From assembly GCA_964410215.1 (NCBI GenBank), contig CAYPHA010000011.1, forward strand, positions 29,071 to 93,070: DNA of 64,000 bases, read 5' to 3'. This DNA is from CAYPHA01 sp964410215. GTDB lineage: Bacteria > Calditrichota > Calditrichia > Calditrichales > CAYPHA01. The notes beneath the pieces are model-generated. The model made no database searches. It was given only the letters and a program-made list of their open reading frames with translations, and was not told where the DNA came from. Of the stretch, positions 26,840-35,464 are shown in pieces (position 1 is the stretch's first letter; every line of letters starts with the position of its first letter). Position numbers and translations under genes: made by a program.

Positions 26840-27199
26840 TTACGTTAAAACAGCCTGGATGTTATTATACAGGTCGTTGAGATCCAGCGGCTTTTGCATG
26901 ACCGCTTTTACGCCGATGGAATTGATGTCCGACCTTGAATAGTTTTCCAGATAAGCGGAAATAATAATGATAGGAAACGTTTCGTTTTTTTCCAATACGC
27001 GCTGTGAAAATTGAAGCCCGTTCATTTTGGGCATTTCAACATCGACCACAGCCACATCGGGTTTTGCATTGCAATACTCCTGTAAGGCCAATTCACCATT
27101 TTCTGCCTGGATGACATCATATCCCTTAAAGGATAAAAATTCACTGAGGATTTCACGCACATCGGATTGGTCGTCTACGATTAGAATACGTTTCATCAT
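26840..27199 (-). CDS. Single-domain response regulator (CheY-like)
   Basis: A 119-residue receiver without output domain. Acidic pair in ILIVDDQSD, phosphoacceptor Asp in VAVVDVEMPKMNG (near residue 54) and the conserved Lys in MQKPLD are intact. It probably interacts with a partner protein when phosphorylated. No kinase is adjacent; its partner may be encoded elsewhere. It is 60 bases upstream of the ligase gene on the same strand and follows an A/T-rich promoter-like region at 27200-27333. Confidence 0.9.
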   Translation of the reverse strand: MMKRILIVDDQSDVREILSEFLSFKGYDVIQAENGELALQEYCNAKPDVAVVDVEMPKMNGLQFSQRVLEKNETFPIIIISAYLENYSRSDINSIGVKAVMQKPLDLNDLYNNIQAVLT

Positions 27200-27333
27200 G
27201 CCACTGTTTTTTTAATTTTCTGGGGTTCCATCCACTCCTGTTGCCCCGGAGCAGTGGAATAAGTGAGTTAATATAAAATTATATTTGTTATCGGGCAAGG
27301 AATCAAAAAAGTAAGTTAAAAAAAATATATATT

Positions 27334-28551
27334 TTATTTTTTTCCGGGAATATTAAAATTTTTCTGTGCCAGACCGGCAATGGTTTCACCGATACTGATG
27401 GCTGCCGTTGCCGCCGGTGACGGCGCGTTTAATACGTGGATTTGATTGTGATGCTCCAGTATGCGGAAATCATCGACGAGCTGACCCTTCGCTTCCAGTG
27501 CCTGGGCACGTATCCCGGCGCCCCCGGGTACAATATCATCGCGGCTGATTTCAGGGATCAGTTTTCGTAAAGCCCGGACAAAGGCGGCTTTGTTAAACGA
27601 TCTGTAGAACTCACCTAATCCCATTTTCATATAGGTTCCGGCCAGTTTGATGAAGCCGGGATACAGGAACGTATCCAGCGTATCCTTCAGTGAAAAACTG
27701 ACTTTATGGTAGCCTTCCCGCTTGAATGCCAGTACCGCATTGGGGCCTGCTTCGACAGAGTTGTCGACCATCCTGGTGAAGTGGACGCCCAGGAAAGGAA
27801 ACTGCGGGTCCGGTACCGGGTAAATCAGGTTGTTAACCAGGTGATATTTTTCGGGTTTCAGTTTATAATATTCGCCCCGGAAAGGAATGATTTTCAATCC
27901 CGGCTGTACACCACACATCCGGGCTACCCGGTCCGATTGCAGACCGGCACAGTTTATCAGGTTCCGGGTCCGAATTCTGCCCCTGTTCGTTTCAAGAATA
28001 AGGACGTTATCCTCATTTCTGATTTTTCTGAAAGCAGTGGATGTATTGATTTCATGACCCCGGGATTGGATAATGGAGGCGAAGGTTTCGCATACCTGGA
28101 CAAAATCAACAATCCCGGTTTCAGAGACGTGCAAACCGGCGATGCCGCGCACATGCGGTTCATATTCGTTCAATTCTTCGCCGGACAAGCGGCGGAGTCC
28201 TTCAAGTCCGTTTGCCTTGCCGCGGCGTTCCAGTTCATCCAGCGCGGGGATCTCGGCTTCGTTAACGGCGACGACCAGTTTACCGCACTTTTCATGTCTG
28301 ATGTCATGCTTTTCGCAGAATGCGTACATCGCCTGTCGACCCTTCACGCAGTTCTCCGCTTTCAGAGAACCGGGTTTATAGTAAAGCCCGGAATGAATCA
28401 CACCGCTGTTGTTACCGGTCTGATGTGCGGCCACCCGTGATTCGGCTTCCAGGATCAGCAGCCGGGTTTGTTTGCGTTCGGAGAGAGCCAGGGCCGTGGC
28501 AAGTCCGACAATCCCGCCACCGATGATTGTAATATCAAAAACTGTTTCCAT
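27334..28551 (-). CDS. lhgO: L-2-hydroxyglutarate oxidase/dehydrogenase
   Basis: A 405-residue FAD enzyme of the DAO/LhgO family. The FAD loop is IIGGGIVGLATALAL near the N-terminus. HQTGNNSGVIHSGLYYKPGS is a highly specific LhgO block, as is PGGAGIRAQALEAKGQLVDD near the C-terminus. It oxidises L-2-hydroxyglutarate to 2-oxoglutarate, passing electrons to oxygen or the quinone pool. It starts 37 bases after the ricT stop on the same strand. No D-2-hydroxyglutarate dehydrogenase or regulator is nearby. Confidence 0.92.
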   Translation of the reverse strand: METVFDITIIGGGIVGLATALALSERKQTRLLILEAESRVAAHQTGNNSGVIHSGLYYKPGSLKAENCVKGRQAMYAFCEKHDIRHEKCGKLVVAVNEAEIPALDELERRGKANGLEGLRRLSGEELNEYEPHVRGIAGLHVSETGIVDFVQVCETFASIIQSRGHEINTSTAFRKIRNEDNVLILETNRGRIRTRNLINCAGLQSDRVARMCGVQPGLKIIPFRGEYYKLKPEKYHLVNNLIYPVPDPQFPFLGVHFTRMVDNSVEAGPNAVLAFKREGYHKVSFSLKDTLDTFLYPGFIKLAGTYMKMGLGEFYRSFNKAAFVRALRKLIPEISRDDIVPGGAGIRAQALEAKGQLVDDFRILEHHNQIHVLNAPSPAATAAISIGETIAGLAQKNFNIPGKK

Positions 28552-28587
28552 CGATGTGTTTCCGGAGTAAATGCTTTTTAAAGCAGG

Positions 28588-29406
28588 TTAATTAGGTTTT
28601 TGCATTAATTTGGGCAGGTCATCCAATGGTATTTTTTCCACCACGTCATCGTCCAGAAAACGCAAGTAGACCTGGTCATGAAATATATCAATTTTATCGA
28701 CAACCGCTGCCCCGCGCTTTGTTGTCACGCGCGTATCGAGTGGCGGGAAATTTTTAAGTGAGGCGGTATAAAAACCGCGTTCGAAGAGGAGACAGCATTT
28801 CAACCGGCCGCAGGTACCTGTAATTTTTGACGGGTTCAGGGGCAGATTCTGGTCCTTTGCATATTGTGTTGATATGGGCTCAAATTCATTGATAAAGGAA
28901 GAGCAGCAGAGCGGGTGTCCGCAGATACCGAGTCCGCCGGTACGGCGGGCTTCGTCCCGCACACCGATCTGGCGTAATTCAATGCGCGTGCGGTAATGTG
29001 CGGCCAGGTCCTTGACCAGTTCCCGGAAGTCCACACGCTTGTCACTGGTGAAATAGAAGGTGAGCTTGTTATGATCATACTGGTACTCGACATCAACCAG
29101 TTTCATGTTCAGTCCATGCTTTTTGATCTTTTCGCGTCCGACCTGGAATGCCTGGGCTTCCTTCCTGCGGTTTTCTTCCAGTTGTTTGGAATCTTCCGGT
29201 GCCGCTTTGCGGATCAGGTTTTTAGGCTTTCCTTTTATATTGCTCAGTGCGACCAGCCTGCCGATTTTAGTGACCGTTCCCATATCGATACCTTTATCCG
29301 CCTCAACAATGGCAAAATCACCCGGTTTGAGGTTGATTTCTTTCGGATTCAGATACAGAACACGCCGGTTGCCTTTGAATGATATCTCTAATAACTCGGG
29401 CGTCAT
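28588..29406 (-). CDS. ricT: RicT-like PSP1-domain protein
   Basis: A 272-residue member of the PSP1/YaaT family. Two cysteine clusters are visible, GGLGICGHPLCCSSF and GTCGRLKCCLLFE, the part that coordinates Fe-S clusters in RicT of Bacillus. There RicT works with RicA and RicF to control RNase Y-dependent RNA processing. It overlaps holB by four bases (29403-29406), and the same holB-ricT neighbour pair is found in Bacillus, which suggests an old linkage. A RicA or RicF partner is not in the window. Confidence 0.9.
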   Translation of the reverse strand: MTPELLEISFKGNRRVLYLNPKEINLKPGDFAIVEADKGIDMGTVTKIGRLVALSNIKGKPKNLIRKAAPEDSKQLEENRRKEAQAFQVGREKIKKHGLNMKLVDVEYQYDHNKLTFYFTSDKRVDFRELVKDLAAHYRTRIELRQIGVRDEARRTGGLGICGHPLCCSSFINEFEPISTQYAKDQNLPLNPSKITGTCGRLKCCLLFERGFYTASLKNFPPLDTRVTTKRGAAVVDKIDIFHDQVYLRFLDDDVVEKIPLDDLPKLMQKPN

Positions 29407-30509
29407 GATGCTTTTGCCTCCATCGCCTGTTTTTGCTCCATGAGCAGATGTTTAATTTCAACAGCCAGGGCAGAAAGTGCGAGTGCCGTATGTGCATTAT
29501 GTGCGATCGAAAAACGGGTCCGTTCAATCGCCAGAATAAGTGCGTCATAGTCCGCATTCCGAAATAACCCGGCAAATTTATGTATGGCCTCTGCGTACTC
29601 TAAATTAACATATTCGGCATCATCTTCAAGAAAATTAACGTGTACAGCGTCCCTCAGCCAGAGAATGAGCAGTTCCAGGAATTCGTCGACCTCCTGCTTG
29701 TTCTTTGATTTGCTCAGTTCGTCAATAATGCCGAATATATTCAGGTAGTTGGAACCGGCCACAGACCGCAGGAAGGTATACACGCGTTCGCGTCTGCTCC
29801 CCAGGTCTTCTTCCAGCAGTTGGAAGACCCGCTTGATGTCATTCTGGGCTGTGCGGATTACCGGTGTGAGTTCCGCATCAGTAGTGTGATAGTGTTCGAT
29901 GATCGCTTTGATCTGCTGGTCATTGAAACGGGGAAAGTAGACCGGCTGGCAACGGGATCGTATCGTGTCCAGCAGGGAATGCAGATCGTTTGTAATCAGG
30001 ATGAGCATCAGATTTTCCGGAGGTTCCTCGAGCAGTTTCAGAAAGGAATTGGATGCTTCCCTGGTAAAATATTCGGCGCCAGAGATAATAAAAACCCGTT
30101 TCCGGGCTTCAAAAGGGGCATATTTCGCTTCCGACTTAAGGTCACGAATAGCTTCGATAGTTATGGCCCGGAATCCGGGCACAGAAATGTCCGCATAAGG
30201 ATTTGCGGCCTTCTGCCTGAGCAGCCGGGGAAATTCCTCCGTTTTTATCTGCTTTGATACAGGGTAGAGAAATTTGATATCCGGGTGATTCAGTTTGCTG
30301 ATTTTTATACAGGAAGGGCATTCGCCGCACGGCTTGCTGTCCGGGTTTTCACAATTCAGAACCTGGGCCAGCCGAATGGCAAAGGCTTCTTTCCCACTGC
30401 CCCGTTCACCATGAAAAATGTAAGCGTGCGATAATCTGTTATTCAGGAGGCTCTGCGTGAAAAAAGATTGTATATTTTCCTGAATAATGGAATTTACGAA
30501 GAGATCCAT
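29403..30509 (-). CDS. holB: DNA polymerase III subunit delta'
   Basis: Clamp-loader subunit, 368 residues. It begins MDLFVNSIIQENIQSFF, followed by a AYIFHGERGSGKEAFA P-loop-like segment, a four-cysteine zinc module (CENPDSKPCGECPSC), and sensor-1 like blocks (SFLKLLEEPPENLMLILITN, SRCQPVYFPRF). The open frame continues to 31142, but that part is antisense to the tonB-like gene and not homologous to HolB, so the ATG at 30509 is chosen. The gene overlaps ricT by four bases. It begins a minus-strand operon divergent from tonB. Confidence 0.93.
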   Translation of the reverse strand: MDLFVNSIIQENIQSFFTQSLLNNRLSHAYIFHGERGSGKEAFAIRLAQVLNCENPDSKPCGECPSCIKISKLNHPDIKFLYPVSKQIKTEEFPRLLRQKAANPYADISVPGFRAITIEAIRDLKSEAKYAPFEARKRVFIISGAEYFTREASNSFLKLLEEPPENLMLILITNDLHSLLDTIRSRCQPVYFPRFNDQQIKAIIEHYHTTDAELTPVIRTAQNDIKRVFQLLEEDLGSRRERVYTFLRSVAGSNYLNIFGIIDELSKSKNKQEVDEFLELLILWLRDAVHVNFLEDDAEYVNLEYAEAIHKFAGLFRNADYDALILAIERTRFSIAHNAHTALALSALAVEIKHLLMEQKQAMEAKAS

Positions 30510-30680
30510 GTGTATATATAAAATGCCTGTTTTCTGGATATCAGTATAAATGAATATACATAAAAATAATGAACCGGTAAAGCGTACAATGGTTAAAATT
30601 TTAAGACGGGCTTTAATTGATAAATTACAATCGAAATCGTATTTTACACGTATTTGAAGCAAAAGTTTAACCGAAACGAT

Positions 30681-31535
30681 ATGGAAAAAAGACGGCGTAT
30701 ATTGATTCTGGCCTTTATCCTTTCGATCCTCTTTCATCTGGTACTTATAATCTGGATGAAATGGGAACGCTGGTGGGATATGGGATTGGCTGAGACGGCA
30801 GCGTCCATCCCGGAGGAAGTGGTGCTTACGTTCCCCGAGAATAAACCCGAAGAACGCCGTGAAATTGTTGAAAATATCAATGAGAATGAAGAAATACCCG
30901 ATGCAAGTAACCTCCTTTCCGATCGTAATTCCCGGGCCCGCAATGAACAGGCAACCGCGGAAACGGGAGATAAACCGAAAAGTGAAGGTAATGCACCGTT
31001 TGCCAATCTTTCCAGACCTTCTGCTCCCGAAAGGAAATTTCAGGCCCCCGCCAGAAAATTTTCGAGCCGGGCTCTGACAGGAAAGCAGGTGGAGGAAAAT
31101 CAGAATGAAACGATCGATGAGCAACAGGAGAAGAGTGCCCAATCGGAGAGTACGCTGGGAACCAACCAGAATCTGGAACAGAAGGATTTTTCCGTCGAAG
31201 AACTGGGCGCACTCTCCCTGAGCACCTATAAATGGGCATACGCGCCCTATATCAATTCATTAAAGCGGAAATTGTACCGGGTGTGGAATGTACCCCCGGC
31301 ATTTTACATGGGACTGATCTCCGGGCACAGCGTCATTGTCTTTGAAATTACGCGTGACGGAACCCTCAAGAACATTAAATTACTGGATCATCAGGGGCAT
31401 GAATCCCTCGAAATTGCCAGCATGGAATCGATTAAAGCCCTTTTCCCGTTTCTGCCCCTTCCGAAAGATTTCCCGGATGAAACCCTGATCATTACAGCCA
31501 AACTCCATTATCCAAACATGAAGAACAGGAGATAG
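30681..31535 (+). CDS. TonB/TolA-like energy transducer
   Basis: About 284 residues. One N-terminal membrane helix (ILILAFILSILFHLVLIIWM) after an RRR anchor, a long charged Glu/Pro/Asn-rich periplasmic stretch, and a C-terminal domain (YAPYINSLKRKLYRVWNVPP ... GHSVIVFEITRDGTLKN) typical of TonB/TolA C-terminal domains. It would couple proton flow through ExbB-ExbD to outer-membrane receptors. The frame starts at a TTG at 30654; the ATG at 30681 fits the topology better. It is the first of tonB-exbB-exbD; no TonB-dependent receptor is in the window. Confidence 0.85.
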   Translation: MEKRRRILILAFILSILFHLVLIIWMKWERWWDMGLAETAASIPEEVVLTFPENKPEERREIVENINENEEIPDASNLLSDRNSRARNEQATAETGDKPKSEGNAPFANLSRPSAPERKFQAPARKFSSRALTGKQVEENQNETIDEQQEKSAQSESTLGTNQNLEQKDFSVEELGALSLSTYKWAYAPYINSLKRKLYRVWNVPPAFYMGLISGHSVIVFEITRDGTLKNIKLLDHQGHESLEIASMESIKALFPFLPLPKDFPDETLIITAKLHYPNMKNRR

Positions 31536-31539
31536 TTGC

Positions 31540-32187
31540 ATGCTTGAGCTATTTGAACGTGGCGGATTCATGATGTATCCGCTGTTACTGGCCTCCCTGA
31601 TTGCAGTGGCCTTTGTCATTGAACGCGCTATTTCGTTGAGGAAAAAGAAAATCCTGATACCTGAGATCATCTCGGTTGTCAATAATTTCACTACCTTAAA
31701 AGACATCGACCTGGCATCGACCATCTGCGAAAAATATAACGGACCGCTTTCCAATATTATCCGGATCGGATTGAATAATTACACCCTGGAACGCACCGAA
31801 ATCCGGGAGCTGCTGGAAGAACAGGGGCGTCAGGAAATACGTAAACTGGAAAAAGGACTGGTTGTACTGGAAACCATCGCTGCCATCGCACCGCTGATGG
31901 GGCTGCTGGGAACGGTGCTCGGTATGATCCAGGTATTTGCCGTTATCAAAGAACAGGGAATCGGGCAGACAGCGGCCCTCTCGGGCGGAATTTCCGAAGC
32001 CCTGCTAACCACTGTTACCGGCCTGTTCATCGGTATCCCGGTGCTCATCGCTTTTAATTATTTCACCAGTAAGGCGGAGAGCCTGGTTCTGGATATCGAG
32101 AAATATGCCAATCTTCTGGTACAGAAAATGACCCGTGTCCAGAGAAACGAATCCGTCATGCCTGCGGAAGAGAGCCGTAAACCATGA
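31540..32187 (+). CDS. exbB: MotA/TolQ/ExbB proton channel family protein
   Basis: A 215-residue inner-membrane protein with three membrane segments. The first is GGFMMYPLLLASLIAVAFVI; the last two flank the conserved APLMGLLGTVLGMIQVF and AALSGGISEALLTTVTGLFI blocks that line the proton channel. It forms a pentamer with the ExbD protein and drives the upstream TonB-like protein. AGGAGAT precedes the ATG. It overlaps exbD by four bases. TolQ is an alternative label, but no tolB or pal is near. Confidence 0.93.
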   Translation: MLELFERGGFMMYPLLLASLIAVAFVIERAISLRKKKILIPEIISVVNNFTTLKDIDLASTICEKYNGPLSNIIRIGLNNYTLERTEIRELLEEQGRQEIRKLEKGLVVLETIAAIAPLMGLLGTVLGMIQVFAVIKEQGIGQTAALSGGISEALLTTVTGLFIGIPVLIAFNYFTSKAESLVLDIEKYANLLVQKMTRVQRNESVMPAEESRKP

Positions 32188-32585
32188 AATTAACGGATAC
32201 AAAAAAACGCAAGGTCACGGTCAACCTGACATCACTGATCGACGTCCTGTTTATCCTGATCATCTTTTTCTCGGTCTCCTCGACCTTCCTCGAACAGCCG
32301 GGAATCGAACTTAAACTGCCGGAAGCGGAGAGCTCGGAAACACATACAACGCAGAAGGTGATCATCTATGTAGATAATTCGGAAAACCTGTTTTTGAATG
32401 ATGAAATGGTTTCGATTAATAATCTGACCGATGAAGTTAAAAAACTGGTCGAGGCACAATCGGATAACAGTATTGTACTGAAAGCGGATTCACAGGTATC
32501 ACATGGTATGGTCATCCGCATCATGGATATGTTGCGCAGACAGGGGATATATAAAATTGTTGTATCAACTGTTAAACCTCAGTAA
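32184..32585 (+). CDS. exbD: ExbD/TolR family protein
   Basis: A 133-residue protein with one N-terminal membrane helix, LTSLIDVLFILIIFFSVSST, containing the proton-binding Asp (in SLIDVLF), and a periplasmic domain (VIIYVDNSENLFLNDEMVS ... IVLKADSQVSHGMVIRIMD) usual for ExbD. The start overlaps the exbB stop (ATGA). The operon continues into homoserine dehydrogenase after 30 bases, an unusual partner. Confidence 0.93.
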   Translation: MKLTDTKKRKVTVNLTSLIDVLFILIIFFSVSSTFLEQPGIELKLPEAESSETHTTQKVIIYVDNSENLFLNDEMVSINNLTDEVKKLVEAQSDNSIVLKADSQVSHGMVIRIMDMLRRQGIYKIVVSTVKPQ

Positions 32586-32615
32586 GTTGCCGGTGGACCT
32601 GTTTAAGAAAGATTT

Positions 32616-33926
32616 ATGAAAGAGATTATAACCATACCCTTTGCCCTTCTCGGCCTTGGAAAGCTTGGTTCAGGATTTTTCGATGCCTGGAATGCCGGAC
32701 GTGAACGGATCAGGGAACAGACGGGATTCGATCTCGATCTCAAAAGCATCCTCATAAAAAACGGCCATTTCAAGCGCTCACGAAAAGTGGATAAGAGCCT
32801 GCTGACCACCAATATCGATGATATTATTAACGATGATTCCATACAGATGATAATCGATGCGATCGGGGGTATTGAGCCGACCTTCTCCATTATAAAGAAA
32901 ATGATCCGCAGTAAAAAGCATATCGTTTCCGCCAACCGGACCCTCCTTGCTTCCAAGATGCATGAGCTTGCGGATGAAGCGAATGAAAACAATATTATTA
33001 TTCAGCCGGAACCTTCATTGGGTGGCGGAATACCCATTATAACTACTTTTCAACGGGACCTGGTCGCAACCTCTATCAGGATGGCCACCGGTATTCTGAG
33101 CGGCACTTCCAATTATATCCTGTCTGAAATGACCCAACGACAGCTGTCACTCGAAGAGGTGCTCAAGGACCGGAAAATTCAAAATATCAGTGAATCGCTT
33201 TCCATAATCGATTATGAAGGTTCCGATGCAGCGCAAAAAGTGTCCATTATCGCTGCGGCAGCTTTCGGCATCGATGTCAGTTACCTTCATTTACCGGCGG
33301 AAGGTATATCCGACATATCGCTCTTTGATATCAAATGTGCCGCTGAATTCGGATACGAGTTTAAACTCCTGGCCATCCTTAAGGAACACGAAAACACCTT
33401 CGAGATCCGTGTACATCCGACACTTGTTCCTGAAAATCATCCCCTGATTTCTGTCCGCGGGGAGTATAATGCTTTTTATATCAATACCGATTTGCTGGGT
33501 AATTATATGATCTATGGTAAGGGTGTGGGTATCGGAGCGACCAGCAGCCTGATCCTGCGGGATATGATCGGTATTGCTGACCGGCTTCATAATTATCCGC
33601 AAAAAAAACCCTATAACCTGTCCTGGAATCCCAAACCGGTGCTGCCGCTGGAAAAAATAGAAACCTCTTATTATATCCGCTTCCCCTGTGTGAACAGACC
33701 GGGAGTCATCGGTGAAATAGCCCATATTCTGGGCAAACACAAAATCAACATCAGCTCAGCCCATGCGGAAGTGGATAAATCCGGCAATGTGGATTTCGGA
33801 TATGTACATATTTTCATAGAAAAGGCCAGGGAAGAACATATTCTTAAAGCCATCAATGCCATCAAAAACCTGGATATTATACAGGAACGGATCAAGTTTT
33901 TCAGAATATTAGAGGATATTAAATGA
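32616..33926 (+). CDS. hom: Homoserine dehydrogenase
   Basis: NAD(P)-dependent reduction of aspartate semialdehyde to homoserine, on the route to threonine and methionine. The 436 residues open with a Rossmann loop (ALLGLGKLGSGFFDAW), then NRTLLASKM, the catalytic-domain block ATGILSGTSNYILSEM, and the substrate segment DYEGSDAAQKVSI with the catalytic Asp and Lys. A C-terminal ACT domain (VNRPGVIGEIAHILGKHKIN) points to feedback control by an amino acid. The usual GYAExDP stretch is diverged (SESLSIIDYEGSD), so it is a remote member. It overlaps the FAH gene by four bases. Confidence 0.88.
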   Translation: MKEIITIPFALLGLGKLGSGFFDAWNAGRERIREQTGFDLDLKSILIKNGHFKRSRKVDKSLLTTNIDDIINDDSIQMIIDAIGGIEPTFSIIKKMIRSKKHIVSANRTLLASKMHELADEANENNIIIQPEPSLGGGIPIITTFQRDLVATSIRMATGILSGTSNYILSEMTQRQLSLEEVLKDRKIQNISESLSIIDYEGSDAAQKVSIIAAAAFGIDVSYLHLPAEGISDISLFDIKCAAEFGYEFKLLAILKEHENTFEIRVHPTLVPENHPLISVRGEYNAFYINTDLLGNYMIYGKGVGIGATSSLILRDMIGIADRLHNYPQKKPYNLSWNPKPVLPLEKIETSYYIRFPCVNRPGVIGEIAHILGKHKINISSAHAEVDKSGNVDFGYVHIFIEKAREEHILKAINAIKNLDIIQERIKFFRILEDIK

Positions 33927-34576
33927 GTAAAATACGGTTCCGCGACGGATTAACCTATCCTGTCAGTAAAATTATCGGCGTCGGACGCAATTATGCTGCC
34001 CACGCAGCAGAAATGAATTCCAGACCGACTGAAGACCCGATCCTTTTTCTCAAACCACCGTCAGCCCTTGCGGATATTACAGATCCGTTGTTGATTCCGG
34101 AAGGATACGGCCAGGTGCATTATGAGCTGGAACTCGCCGTTTGTATAGGTAAGGAAGCCAGAAACGTTGCCGCTGACGAAGCCATGAATTTTGTCGGAGG
34201 CTATGGCATGGCGCTGGACCTGACGTTGCGTGATTTGCAAAAAGCGGCTAAAGACAAAGGATTGCCGTGGGCTGTTGCAAAGGGATTTGACCGCTCCTGT
34301 CCTGTATCTGAATTCCGCGGGGCAAAGGAAATCCCCGATCCGGGGGATCTGGAAATACTGTTTAAATTAAACGGCGCCGTCCGGCAGCAGGCTTCGACTT
34401 CCCTGATGCTGTTTCCAGTGGATTATCTTATTTCCTATATCAGCAGGTTTTTCACACTGCTTCCCGGGGATCTTATTCTTACAGGAACCCCGGCAGGTGT
34501 TGGTCCCCTGACATCCGGTGATGAGATTGAAGCGTCTGTTTCGCACGTTGCTTCTGTAAAAACCAGAATTATCTGA
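33923..34576 (+). CDS. Fumarylacetoacetate hydrolase family protein
   Basis: A 217-residue FAH-fold hydrolase close to FAHD1-type acylpyruvases. Landmarks are IGVGRNYAAHAAEM, PILFLKPPSAL, the metal-binding HYELELAVCIG (His-x-Glu-x-Glu pattern), AKGFDRSCPVSEF and LTGTPAGVGPL. Members hydrolyse acylpyruvates or decarboxylate oxaloacetate; the short length and single domain fit this group. It overlaps hom by four bases and closes the tonB-exbBD-hom operon. Its physiological substrate is not evident from the neighbours. Confidence 0.9.
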   Translation: MSKIRFRDGLTYPVSKIIGVGRNYAAHAAEMNSRPTEDPILFLKPPSALADITDPLLIPEGYGQVHYELELAVCIGKEARNVAADEAMNFVGGYGMALDLTLRDLQKAAKDKGLPWAVAKGFDRSCPVSEFRGAKEIPDPGDLEILFKLNGAVRQQASTSLMLFPVDYLISYISRFFTLLPGDLILTGTPAGVGPLTSGDEIEASVSHVASVKTRII

Positions 34577-34638
34577 GCCCTCCTAAAAATTGATTCATTT
34601 CTTTGTTGTATAGCGCATTTTTGCTGCTTATCTTAAGA

Positions 34639-34653
34639 TTGTAAAAAATACAA
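34639..34653. promoter_or_regulatory. 15-base palindrome TTGTAAAAAATACAA before mazG
   Basis: TTGTA-AAAAA-TACAA, a palindrome with a five-base centre, lies 13 bases before the mazG start. The identical 15 bases recur at 37893-37907, upstream of the sigma-54 promoter. The position close to the start suggests it would block or tune mazG-kinase-regulator transcription. Probable binding site of the encoded NtrC-type regulator; inferred. Confidence 0.55.
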
Positions 34654-34666
34654 ACACGCAGGTGCT

Positions 34667-35464
34667 ATGGAACCGGAAACATCCTCACACAGATCCCGTA
34701 ACAGGGTCGATGCGCTCCTTGAAATTATGGCGCGTCTCAGGAAAGAATGCCCCTGGGATGCCAGACAGACACATGAGACACTACGGCGCTACCTGCTTGA
34801 GGAGAGCTACGAAGTGCTGGAAGCCATCGATGACGGCCGGCCTGATAAACTGGCTTCCGAATTGGGTGATCTGTTGCTGCAAATCGTTTTTCACAGCGAA
34901 ATCGCTTCCGAAAGAAATCGGTTCGATTTTCATGATGTGGTAGATCTGATTTCCAAAAAGCTTGTGGAACGGCACCCGCATGTTTTTGGCGATACACGGG
35001 TTCATTCCGCCGGAGAAGTCCAGAAAAATTGGGAAGAATCCAAAGTAATTAAAGAGAAACGAGAATCCCTGCTGAGTGGTATTCCACGCAGTACTCCGGC
35101 GCTGCTCCAGGCACAGCGCCTGCAAAGTAAAGCGGCAACGGTAGGATTTGAATGGGATGACGTGACGGCCGTTTTCGAAAAAATGAAGGAAGAGATGCAT
35201 GAACTGCAGGCTGAAATAGAAGCAGGCGACAAAGACCATATGGAAAAGGAACTGGGTGATCTCCTCTTTACAATTGTCAACATGTGCCGATATTATAACA
35301 TCAGTGCCGAGGATGCACTGCGTAAAACCAACTCAAAATTTACCCGACGATTCCGGTATATCGAAAAGCAATACAAACACAGCCCAAAGGCGATGAAAGA
35401 AGCCTCGTTGGAAGAACTTGATGCCTTATGGGAGGAAGCAAAAAAGCTGAAAAAGGATGAATAA
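34667..35464 (+). CDS. mazG: Nucleoside triphosphate pyrophosphohydrolase
   Basis: A 265-residue two-domain MazG. Both halves carry the metal-binding pattern: EESYEVLEAIDDG then SELGDLLLQIVFHSEIA, and EEMHELQAEIEAGD then KELGDLLFTIVNMCRYY. The N-terminal ECPWDARQTHETLRRYLLEE is characteristic. MazG hydrolyses non-canonical NTPs and, in some bacteria, affects ppGpp levels. It overlaps the histidine kinase gene by eight bases, an unexpected coupling to a two-component system. The start ATG has AGGTG upstream. Confidence 0.95.
   Translation: MEPETSSHRSRNRVDALLEIMARLRKECPWDARQTHETLRRYLLEESYEVLEAIDDGRPDKLASELGDLLLQIVFHSEIASERNRFDFHDVVDLISKKLVERHPHVFGDTRVHSAGEVQKNWEESKVIKEKRESLLSGIPRSTPALLQAQRLQSKAATVGFEWDDVTAVFEKMKEEMHELQAEIEAGDKDHMEKELGDLLFTIVNMCRYYNISAEDALRKTNSKFTRRFRYIEKQYKHSPKAMKEASLEELDALWEEAKKLKKDE

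Noticed and set aside
30510..31142. 211-codon N-terminal extension of holB
   Set aside because: It is antisense to the tonB-like gene and not HolB-like; the ATG at 30509 starts the known fold.
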